A stretch of DNA of 27,067 nt from a virus, in the IMG/VR virus record IMGVR_UViG_3300021960_000414, positions 1-27,067 of that record. One strand, written 5' to 3'. Under the pieces are notes generated by a model. That model ran no database searches, was not told the origin of the DNA, and was given only the letters and a program-made list of their open reading frames with translations. This document shows positions 11,530-18,490 of this stretch, in pieces (the stretch's first letter is position 1; every line of letters starts with the position of its first letter). The position numbers and the translations under genes were made by a program.

Positions 11530-13095
11530 ATGCCAACTTATAAGAAAAGCCCAGAAGGTGTAGTTGCCTTAATGAAACGATATGAGGTTGCAAAACAACA
11601 TCGTTCATCATGGGAAACACATTGGAAAGAGTGTTATGAATACGCACTACCTCAAAGAGAAGTGTTTGACCAATACACTGAAGGTGCTAAAAAGAATACA
11701 AAGATATATGACTCAACAGCTTTGATAGGAACACAGCGTTTTGCTTCAAGGTTACAGTCAACTCTTGTTCCACCATTTAAGAAGTGGGCTAAGCTGTCTG
11801 CTGGTGTAAACATTCCATCAGAAGTTGCTGGCAAGATAGATAAGCAGCTTGAACAAGTCACTGATACTTTGTTTAGTTACATCAGTCAATCTAATCTAGC
11901 AACAGAAGCGCATGAAGCATTTCTTGATTTAGCTGTAGGAACTGGAGCTTTACTTCTTGATGAAGGTGAAGGTGATGACTTACTCAAGTTTACAGCTGTT
12001 CCTCTCAAAGAGTTGTTAGTGGAAGATGGGCCTCATGGAACAATTGAAACTGTCTTTAGAAGACACGAACATCCAGCTCGTAACATTAAACAAGTATGGA
12101 AGAAAGGTAAATGCTCAACAGCAGTTATGGAGATGATGGAGAACAAGCCAGATGAGTTAGTGCCAATCATTGAAGCTACTGTTTACAATCCAGACAAGAA
12201 AGTTTATGAGTATGTCATTATTGAAGAGAACACGAAGCATGTTGTCTTTGAAGATTACTTTGAAGTTTCACCTTGGATTGTGTTCCGTTGGTCTAAGGTA
12301 GCTGGTGAAAGATATGGTCGTGGCCCTATCATGACAGCACTGCCTGATATTAAGACAGCTAATCAAGTTGTTAAGTTTGTACTCAAGAATGCTGAGAAAG
12401 AGATTGTTGGTGTTTATACAGCTGTGGATGATGGTGTTCTTAATCCTTGGACAGTAAACATTAAGTCTGGAGCAGTCATACCAGTGGCAGCTGAAGGTTC
12501 TTTATCACCGTTACAGTCTGGTGGTAACTTTAATGTCAGTGAGTTAATACTCCAAGACCTTAGAGAGAACATTAAGAAGGCATTGTTTCATGACCAGCTT
12601 GGCCCAATGGAAGGCCCAACTAAGTCAGCTACTGAAGTGTCTATTAGACAGCAAGAGCTTATGTCAGACATTGGTTCATCGTTTGGTCGATTGCAGATGG
12701 AGTTTATTAACAAGCTTATAAAGAGAGCTATTGATATTCTTCAACGTAACGGAAAAGTTGCTCCTATCAAAGTAGGCAATCAAGAAGTTGAGATTAAAGT
12801 TATATCTCCACTTGCTCAGCAACAAGATATGGATGAGGTTAATAAGCTCGCTCAGTTTGTTCAGTTTGCAATGATGGTCGGTGAAGATGCAGTTAGAGTT
12901 GGTCTTGACCTTGAAGCATTCCCAGAGCATATCGCTAAATTGCTTGGTGTTGACCCTGACCTTGTTAGAGATAAACAAGAACGTGAAGCAATGAAGCAGC
13001 AGATGCAAGAAGAGGCAGCAATGGCTCAAGCAGCAGAAGCAGCAGCACAAAACCCAGAGTTAGCTCAACAAGCTATGGAGCAAATGGGTGGATAA
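11530..13095 (+). CDS. portal (head-tail connector) protein, T7-like
   Basis: 521-aa portal forming the dodecameric ring at the capsid vertex, close to the 536-aa T7 gp8. N-terminal signature: the Trp-rich HRSSWETHWKECYEYALPQR, then IYDSTALIGTQRFASRLQST and VPPFKKWAKL, as in the Head-tail connector family. The centre has VFRWSKVAGERYGRGPIMTA and the C-terminal part has MEGPTKSATEVSIRQQE. The tail is a Gln/Ala/Glu-rich helix (residues about 485-515), probably the barrel or a disordered end. It starts four bases after the previous stop, with AGGA upstream. Confidence 0.93.
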   Translation: MPTYKKSPEGVVALMKRYEVAKQHRSSWETHWKECYEYALPQREVFDQYTEGAKKNTKIYDSTALIGTQRFASRLQSTLVPPFKKWAKLSAGVNIPSEVAGKIDKQLEQVTDTLFSYISQSNLATEAHEAFLDLAVGTGALLLDEGEGDDLLKFTAVPLKELLVEDGPHGTIETVFRRHEHPARNIKQVWKKGKCSTAVMEMMENKPDELVPIIEATVYNPDKKVYEYVIIEENTKHVVFEDYFEVSPWIVFRWSKVAGERYGRGPIMTALPDIKTANQVVKFVLKNAEKEIVGVYTAVDDGVLNPWTVNIKSGAVIPVAAEGSLSPLQSGGNFNVSELILQDLRENIKKALFHDQLGPMEGPTKSATEVSIRQQELMSDIGSSFGRLQMEFINKLIKRAIDILQRNGKVAPIKVGNQEVEIKVISPLAQQQDMDEVNKLAQFVQFAMMVGEDAVRVGLDLEAFPEHIAKLLGVDPDLVRDKQEREAMKQQMQEEAAMAQAAEAAAQNPELAQQAMEQMGG

Positions 13096-13321
13096 AGACT
13101 TTGACGCAATGATAGCTCGGTTATTTAAAACTCCTGATGGTAAGAAAGTTTTAAGCCATTGGGAGGAGCGTTATATCAAAGCTCCTGTTTGTGTTCCTAC
13201 TCAGCCAGCTGAACAAGGATATTACAGAGAGGGGCAAAACAGTGTAATTCGCACTATACAAAATGCCATTAAACGTAGAACTAATGGCGATTACTTACCA
13301 CAAGGAGACAATGATGAGTGA
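13088..13321 (+). CDS. Bbp19-like small protein
   Basis: 77-aa protein overlapping the portal end by eight bases and starting with GTG. The pattern LFKTPDGKKVLSHWEERYI, then a spacer, then YYREGQNSVIRTIQNAIKR resembles the small Bbp19-type protein encoded after the portal in BPP-1-like and related podoviruses. Its role is unknown; a head assembly or morphogenesis function is assumed from position. Confidence 0.7.
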   Translation: MDKDFDAMIARLFKTPDGKKVLSHWEERYIKAPVCVPTQPAEQGYYREGQNSVIRTIQNAIKRRTNGDYLPQGDNDE

Positions 13322-14075
13322 AGAGACAATACTAAGTGAACAGGAAGTAGCACCTGAAGCTGAAGCTACAACAGAAGCTACGACAGAAACAACTGAAACA
13401 ACTGAAGCTGTTAGTGAAGGTTGGATGATGTCAGAAGATGTTAAAGGAGAGGGAGATGTTCCTGAATGGTTTAAATCTAGTAAATACAAAACTGTTGCTG
13501 ACCAAGCAAAAGCTTATGCTGGACTAGAATCTAAGCTAGGTGCATTTACTGGCGCACCTGAAGATGGATATAAAGTAGAGCTGCCTGAAGGCATTGACGC
13601 TGAGATAGATGCTGAAGACCCAATGCTTGTTAGTTTTAATGAGTGGGCTGCTGAAGCTGGACTGTCTCAAGATAAACACACTGAGCTTATGGGAATTTAT
13701 GTTAATGGTTTAATGGAATCACAGCCAGCTATTGAAGATGAAATAAAGCGTATGGGTAAAGATGCACCACAACGTATTAATGATTTTACTTCATGGGCCA
13801 AAGCTAACTTTGATGAATCTGAGTTTGAAGTAATGCAAGGATTAGCTACTACCGCTGAAGGCTTTGGTATTCTTGAAAAGATGCGTGGTATGTCCAGAGA
13901 GACAGATGTATCAGCTCCTGACAATGTAAGACCTGTAGATAGCACTACAAAAGAAGCTTTGCATGAAATGGTTGCTGACCCTAGATATGAAACATCTCCA
14001 GCGTTTAGAAAAGATGTTGAGAAAAAGTTTGCAGACTTCTATGGAACACAACCACAAAACCAGATAAGACAGTGA
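13314..14075 (+). CDS. scaffolding-like head assembly protein
   Basis: 253-aa acidic protein between portal and capsid, the usual place for scaffold. A Thr/Glu-rich disordered N-terminus (EATTEATTETTETTEAV) is followed by a small domain (PEWFKSSKYKTVADQAKAYA, then LGAFTGAPEDGY; residues about 45-85) common to phage scaffold-like proteins, then helical sequence to a basic C-terminus (FRKDVEKKFADFYG), which often contacts coat protein. Two ATGs are adjacent. The one at 13314 has AAGGAG six bases upstream; 13311 would be too close. Confidence 0.8.
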   Translation: MSEETILSEQEVAPEAEATTEATTETTETTEAVSEGWMMSEDVKGEGDVPEWFKSSKYKTVADQAKAYAGLESKLGAFTGAPEDGYKVELPEGIDAEIDAEDPMLVSFNEWAAEAGLSQDKHTELMGIYVNGLMESQPAIEDEIKRMGKDAPQRINDFTSWAKANFDESEFEVMQGLATTAEGFGILEKMRGMSRETDVSAPDNVRPVDSTTKEALHEMVADPRYETSPAFRKDVEKKFADFYGTQPQNQIRQ

Positions 14076-14248
14076 AGTATGAAATAGATGAGGTAATAGA
14101 CGCTGTTCATCACGTTCTTAAAGAATGTAATAACACAAACAGTTTTATGCACCATCATGCGACCCTTGTGACTTTAGAGTTAATGAAGTCATGGGGGTTA
14201 GCACATATTTCAGTTGCTGGAGTTAAAATAAAAGATACAAATAAATAA
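14072..14248 (+). CDS. 58-aa hypothetical protein before capsid gene
   Basis: Small gene in the gap between scaffold and capsid. The GTG overlaps the scaffold stop (GTGA). Two amphipathic helices can be drawn (EIDEVIDAVHHVLKECNN and FMHHHATLVTLELMKSWG), with a basic end. A run of three His and a Cys are present. Not recognised. The four-base overlap and helical codon pattern support it as coding. Confidence 0.6.
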   Translation: MKYEIDEVIDAVHHVLKECNNTNSFMHHHATLVTLELMKSWGLAHISVAGVKIKDTNK

Positions 14249-14249
14249 T

Positions 14250-14264
14250 ACAATTTTAATTTGT
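14250..14264. promoter_or_regulatory. candidate operator upstream of the capsid leader
   Basis: ACAAT-N5-TTTGT, one mismatch from the dyad in the immunity region. An AT-rich promoter-like tract (ATATATGTTAAAATAT) follows at 14265-14280. It may mark an internal promoter for capsid expression under repressor control, but chance is possible in such AT-rich DNA. Confidence 0.3.
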
Positions 14265-14308
14265 ATATATGTTAAAATATCCCCAACGGACACTCTTGTC
14301 TTAAAGAC

Positions 14309-14363
14309 CCGTATTCTAAAAGATAGCAACTTGTAAACATGCTAGATTCAGCCCAGAATACGG
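14309..14363 (+). promoter_or_regulatory. structured 5' leader of the capsid gene
   Basis: CCGTATTCT (14309-14317) pairs perfectly with AGAATACGG (14355-14363). Inside the loop TAGCA (14324-14328) can pair with TGCTA (14340-14344), giving a two-level hairpin. It lies about 50 bases before the capsid ATG in a 164-base leader, unusually long for this compact genome. Not followed by a T-run, so not a terminator. Likely roles are mRNA stability, RNase processing or translation control. Confidence 0.55.
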
Positions 14364-14412
14364 AAACCTGAATTGAAAAAGAACAATTTAATTTAATTTA
14401 GGAGAAGACAGA

Positions 14413-15228
14413 ATGTCTATCAATCTTTCTAGTGCAGCTTCAGCGATTTTTGATTCTGAAGTAAAGCACGCTTTCCAGACAGCTGGAAAACTCCGTAGTG
14501 CAGTTCGTTTAAGAACTGGCGTAGTTGGTGATACATACAACTTCCGTACTATGGGTAAAGGTTTGGCTAATCAAAAAGCTAGTCAAACAGACGTAACACC
14601 AATGGACATCTCACACGCTAAAGTAGCAGCAACCCTACAAAACTGGGTAGCTGGTGAATATACTGACGTGTTTGATGCTCAAGAAGTAAACTTTGATGAG
14701 CGTAGAGAACTTGCAGAGACTATTGCTGGAGCAATGGGTCGTAGAGCTGACCAATTAATCATTGATGCTCTTTCAGCTGGTTCAACTATCTCTCATGGTT
14801 CTGCTGGACTAACACTAGCAAAACTAACAACAGCTTCAAGAACATTGAATGATAACGGAGTACCATCAAGTGACCGTATTCTTTTAACTTCAGCTGAAGG
14901 TATCGAAGACTTACTAGGTGATTCTACAATTACATCAGCAGATTACAACACTGTTAGAGCGTTAGTGTCTGGTGAGATTAACAGCTTCATGGGTTTCAAC
15001 ATTATTATGATGGAAACACGTGCTGAAGGTGGCCTAGCTAAAGCAAGCACTACTCGTGACTGCTTCGCTTTCCACAAATCAGCTATTGGCTGTGCAATCG
15101 GTCTTGATATTTCAACGGAAGTTAACTACATTCCTGAGAAAACATCATGGCTTTCTTTAGGCAAATACAAAGCTGGTGCTGTCACTATTGACACTGCTGG
15201 TATTGTTAAAGTCGAAATCACTGAATAA
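14413..15228 (+). CDS. major capsid protein
   Basis: 271-aa coat protein, probably of the HK97 fold as in BPP-1-like podoviruses. Features: a helical N-terminus (FDSEVKHAFQTAGKLRSAVR), a beta-hairpin arm with basic residues (GDTYNFRTMGKG), central ETIAGAMGRRADQLIIDAL spine-like helix, and a C-terminal beta-rich region with VNYIPEKTSWLSLGKYKAGA. It is preceded by a strong ribosome site (AGGAGA), a long leader and the scaffold gene, and followed by the small capsid-associated gene and a terminator, matching a highly expressed unit. Confidence 0.9.
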   Translation: MSINLSSAASAIFDSEVKHAFQTAGKLRSAVRLRTGVVGDTYNFRTMGKGLANQKASQTDVTPMDISHAKVAATLQNWVAGEYTDVFDAQEVNFDERRELAETIAGAMGRRADQLIIDALSAGSTISHGSAGLTLAKLTTASRTLNDNGVPSSDRILLTSAEGIEDLLGDSTITSADYNTVRALVSGEINSFMGFNIIMMETRAEGGLAKASTTRDCFAFHKSAIGCAIGLDISTEVNYIPEKTSWLSLGKYKAGAVTIDTAGIVKVEITE

Positions 15229-15239
15229 GGAGTATATAA

Positions 15240-15518
15240 ATGGCTTTTGATAAAAGTAAATGGTCACGCATGACTACTTCAGCAAACAGTGCTATTCCTA
15301 CAATGTGGGGATATTCAACAACTGATGCGACAGCAGCAGTGGACTCTTCTGGTTACTTCAATGGGGTAGCTGGACAAGTTCAAGTTGGCGATATAATTAT
15401 GGCGAACACTTCAACAGGTGGTACGTTGGCAGCTGGGTTTTACCTAGTATCTGCTAATAGTGGCACTGTCGTTGACGTTAATGACGCTTTAGTTGTAACA
15501 GCAACTGATACTGACTAA
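15240..15518 (+). CDS. small capsid-associated protein
   Basis: 92-aa beta-rich protein after the capsid gene with AAGGAG before its ATG. The sequence FDKSKWSRMTTSANS, then YSTTDATAAVDSSGYF, then QVGDIIMAN and GTLAAGFYLVSANSGT resembles small proteins found beside capsid genes in many phages and presumed to decorate the head. It is translated from the same strong transcript, upstream of the terminator. Decoration is inferred from position and beta-rich composition. Confidence 0.7.
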   Translation: MAFDKSKWSRMTTSANSAIPTMWGYSTTDATAAVDSSGYFNGVAGQVQVGDIIMANTSTGGTLAAGFYLVSANSGTVVDVNDALVVTATDTD

Positions 15519-15525
15519 ATAGGTT

Positions 15526-15550
15526 AAGCCCCTTCGGGGGCTTTTCTTTC
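15526..15550 (+). terminator. Rho-independent terminator after the capsid unit
   Basis: AAGCCCC (15526-15532), UUCG tetraloop, GGGGCTT (15537-15543), then TTCTTTC. A compact and stable hairpin eight bases after the stop of the capsid-associated gene. The next gene begins only ten bases beyond the stem, so tail genes depend on read-through or antitermination unless an unseen promoter exists. Confidence 0.85.
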
Positions 15551-15553
15551 CCT

Positions 15554-16126
15554 ATGTCAGCAGTTAAAAACTACACATCCATCGACCTAGCTTCCAATGC
15601 GTTGCTACTGATTGGTGAAGAAACAATATCATCATTTACTGATGATTCTACAGCAGCTCTAGTAGCTGCAAATCTATATGAGCCTACTTATGAAAGTTTA
15701 TTAACTTTACACCCTTGGAGATTTGCTTCAAGTAAGGCTACATTGTCCAAACTAACAGCTGCGCCTGTTAACGAATGGTTATACGCATATCAATTACCAG
15801 CAGACTTCTTAGTCGCTCAACATATTGATGATGCAAACGAGAAATACCAAATTTATGGTAGTAAGTTATATTCAGACAATACATCAATTGTGCTTGATTA
15901 CACGTACAAGCCTGATGAGTCATTACTACCAGCATACTTTGCTGAGTTGCTTGAATACAGATTAGCGTCTGTGTTTGCTATTCCAATCACAGAGAGTGCT
16001 ACGAAAGGTGAGTATTATGCGTCTTTGGCAGAAAAACAACTTGCTAAGTGTAAGACCATTGATTCGCAAATGTCACCATCTTCTGCACCAGCTGGCAACT
16101 CACCATTAATAAACGCTAGAAGCTAA
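15554..16126 (+). CDS. tail tubular protein A (adaptor, T7 gp11-like)
   Basis: 190-aa adaptor connecting portal to tail nozzle; T7 gp11 is 196 aa. Signature: SIDLASNALLLIGEETISSFTD at the N-terminus, then YEPTYESLLTLHPWRFASSKATL, LPADFLVAQHID, and LLEYRLASVFAIPITESATKGEYY at the C-terminal helix pair. The first residues are part of the conserved helix, so the ATG at 15554 is right although no Shine-Dalgarno sequence is present: the bases just before it are the T-rich tail of the terminator. Confidence 0.9.
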   Translation: MSAVKNYTSIDLASNALLLIGEETISSFTDDSTAALVAANLYEPTYESLLTLHPWRFASSKATLSKLTAAPVNEWLYAYQLPADFLVAQHIDDANEKYQIYGSKLYSDNTSIVLDYTYKPDESLLPAYFAELLEYRLASVFAIPITESATKGEYYASLAEKQLAKCKTIDSQMSPSSAPAGNSPLINARS

Positions 16127-18067
16127 ATGGCAAGAGTTAACATCTCACAAACACAGTTTACATCAGGAGAATTAGACCCTAGATTAGCAGCTCGTCATGA
16201 TTATGATGGTTACTATAAAGGTGCTGAGACATTAGAGAACGTAGTTTGTCTAGGTCAAGGCGGTGTTAAACGAAGAGGGGGTATGAAATACATTGATACC
16301 CTGACTGATACTGCTGTTCGCTTTGTTACATTCGAATTTAACGTCACACAAACATACTTGCTAGTTTTCGCTAATGCAAAAATGTATGTATACAAAGATG
16401 GTGTTAAACAAACAGGCTTAAATGGTACTGGCAATGATTACATAACCGTTCCATATAACGCTACGCAAATTAAAGAAATGAGTTTTACGCAGTCAGCTGA
16501 TACTTTAATTATCTGTCATAACGCTCATGCACCAAGAAAAATAATGAGAGGTGGTTCACATTCAACGTGGACACTTTCTACAATATCTTTTTCATACTTT
16601 CCTACATTTGATTTTGACCAAAATTATGATTCCAATACCTTTTCAATAGGTTCTAATTGGAATTCAGTAGGCTCAGACGTAACTGTAACTTGTAACGCAT
16701 CAGGAAAGATAACCTCTGACCATGTAGGTGGTATGTTTGAAGGTAATGGTGGTGTTATAAGAATTGAATCAGTAGGGTCAACAACATTAACTGGTAAATT
16801 GTTACAAGAATTTATAAACAACAATACATTAGATGGTATTGATTGTTCTTTAGAAGAACCTGTTTGGTCATCTACGCATGGCTACCCAAATGCAGTTTCA
16901 TTCCATGAGTCAAGATTATGGATGGGTAATTCTACATCAAGACCACAAACATTGTGGGGTAGTGTTATTGGCGAGTTTTTTAATTATGATAGAGGTGTGG
17001 GTGGTGATGATGAGTCAATTGACATTACATTAGACACCGACCAAGTAAATGCTATTTATCATTTAGTCTCAGGTAGACACTTACAAGTGTTTACATCAGG
17101 TGGTGAATTCTACATTCCAGAAACACCTATTAAACCTTCTAGTGTTCGTATATCAAGACAAACTAAGTTTGGAGTTTTACAAAAGGTTCGCCCAATTAAT
17201 ACTGATGGTGCGACCATGTTTATACAAAGGAACGGTAAGCAAGTGCGTGAATTCGTTTTCACATACACTGAAGCGTCTTATGTCTCCTCTGAGGTGAACT
17301 TGCTTGCCCCTCACATCATTAACTTGCCAGTTGCTATGGCTAGTCAAACTGGAGATGTAGAAAACGAAGGTAACTATTTGTTTGTAGTTAATGGTGATGG
17401 CACTATGGGTGTGTTTATTACTAATCGAGCTGAGAAAGTTATGGCTTGGACAAAATATACAACTGCTGGTGACATTATGGATGTAGCAGTCGTAGAAGAT
17501 GTAGTGTATTTGTACGTTAAAAGAACAATTAATAGCTCAACTGTTTATCACGTTGAAGCATTAGACAATAGTTATTACACAGATGCGTCAAAGCAAGTAA
17601 CACAATCAGCTTCAGCAACAGTATCAGGTCTATCTCATCTTAATGGTCAATCTTGTCGTGTTCGTGCTGATTCAGCAGTTATGGCTGATGCTACACCATC
17701 TAGTGGAAGTATTACTTTAAGTAGAACAGCAACTAATATTGAAGTAGGTATTAACTTTGACGTAACTATTAAAACAATGCCTTCAGCTGTAACTTTACAG
17801 AGTGGCCCAGTTTCTACAAAGAAAAGAAGAATTAGTAGAGTATCAGCACAATTACATCAGTCTAGTGGACTTAAAGTTAATGGTAAGTCTGTTACTAATA
17901 AAAGTTTTGGAGCTAATGTATTAGGACAAGCACCAGAAGCATTTACAGGAATTAAAACCCTCCCAATACTAGGATATTCAAAGACAGCACAAGTCACAGT
18001 GACACAGACTGACCCACTGCCTATGACTTTATTGGGATTAACAATTGAACTACAGGTGACAGGATAA
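16127..18067 (+). CDS. tail tubular protein B / nozzle (T7 gp12-like)
   Basis: 646-aa nozzle protein. The N-terminal motif FTSGELDPRLAARHDYDGYY, then LENVVCLGQGGVKRRGGMKY, then VRFVTFEFNVTQTYLLVF is shared by nozzle proteins of T7/BPP-1-type podoviruses. The rest is mainly beta-propeller-like sequence, with SFHESRLWMGNS and LWGSVIGEFFNYDRG blades around residues 260-290. Shorter than T7 gp12 (794 aa). It starts on the base after the previous stop. The C-terminal portion (about 490-646) is Ser/Thr-rich beta sequence that may be a platform domain. Confidence 0.88.
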   Translation: MARVNISQTQFTSGELDPRLAARHDYDGYYKGAETLENVVCLGQGGVKRRGGMKYIDTLTDTAVRFVTFEFNVTQTYLLVFANAKMYVYKDGVKQTGLNGTGNDYITVPYNATQIKEMSFTQSADTLIICHNAHAPRKIMRGGSHSTWTLSTISFSYFPTFDFDQNYDSNTFSIGSNWNSVGSDVTVTCNASGKITSDHVGGMFEGNGGVIRIESVGSTTLTGKLLQEFINNNTLDGIDCSLEEPVWSSTHGYPNAVSFHESRLWMGNSTSRPQTLWGSVIGEFFNYDRGVGGDDESIDITLDTDQVNAIYHLVSGRHLQVFTSGGEFYIPETPIKPSSVRISRQTKFGVLQKVRPINTDGATMFIQRNGKQVREFVFTYTEASYVSSEVNLLAPHIINLPVAMASQTGDVENEGNYLFVVNGDGTMGVFITNRAEKVMAWTKYTTAGDIMDVAVVEDVVYLYVKRTINSSTVYHVEALDNSYYTDASKQVTQSASATVSGLSHLNGQSCRVRADSAVMADATPSSGSITLSRTATNIEVGINFDVTIKTMPSAVTLQSGPVSTKKRRISRVSAQLHQSSGLKVNGKSVTNKSFGANVLGQAPEAFTGIKTLPILGYSKTAQVTVTQTDPLPMTLLGLTIELQVTG

Positions 18068-18489
18068 TGCAATTAATCGGAGTAATGGCTCAAGTAGCAG
18101 CCTCACAACAAGCAGCAAAAGCGCATGAGCAATCTGGACAAGCACAAGCTCAAGCATATAGAGACCAAGCTGAACAAGCAGAAAGCAAAGCTAAAGATGA
18201 AGAGTTAATTAGATTAAAAAACTTACGTCAAGCGTTAGCATCACAAAGAGCATATTGGGCTGCTGCTGGTATTGACTCAGCCACAGGTTCACCAACAACT
18301 ATTACAGAAGCTTCTCAAGATAACTTTGAATTAGACCAAGGAGCTGCTTTAATTAATACAAGACAGCAAGTACGTTCATTTAACAATTCAGCAGACGCAG
18401 CAATAAAGTCTGGACGAATAAAAGCGAGAGGGAGTCTACTTAGTGGGGTTGCTTCTGGCATTAACACTTATAACAACAGTTTTAAATAG
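18067..18489 (+). CDS. internal virion protein, T7 gp14-like
   Basis: 140-aa Ala/Gln-rich helical protein overlapping the nozzle stop (TAATG). The pattern is that of gp14-like core proteins that are ejected first and form an outer-membrane pore: an Ala-rich N-terminal helix (VMAQVAASQQAAKAHEQSGQ), a heptad-like middle, SQRAYWAAAGIDSATGSPTT, and a C-terminal SLLSGVASGINTYNN. Shorter than T7 gp14 (196 aa). The two following large genes complete an ejection set. Confidence 0.8.
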   Translation: MQLIGVMAQVAASQQAAKAHEQSGQAQAQAYRDQAEQAESKAKDEELIRLKNLRQALASQRAYWAAAGIDSATGSPTTITEASQDNFELDQGAALINTRQQVRSFNNSADAAIKSGRIKARGSLLSGVASGINTYNNSFK

Positions 18490-18490
18490 T

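Noticed and set aside
12676-13050. Cys/Leu-rich minus-strand frame opposite the portal gene
   Set aside because: Antisense shadow of the Gln/Ala/Glu-rich portal C-terminus; composition is an artefact and there is no ribosome site.
15240-18067. Diversity-generating retroelement, as in BPP-1
   Set aside because: No reverse transcriptase or template/variable repeat pair is visible, and the fibre tip lies outside the window.
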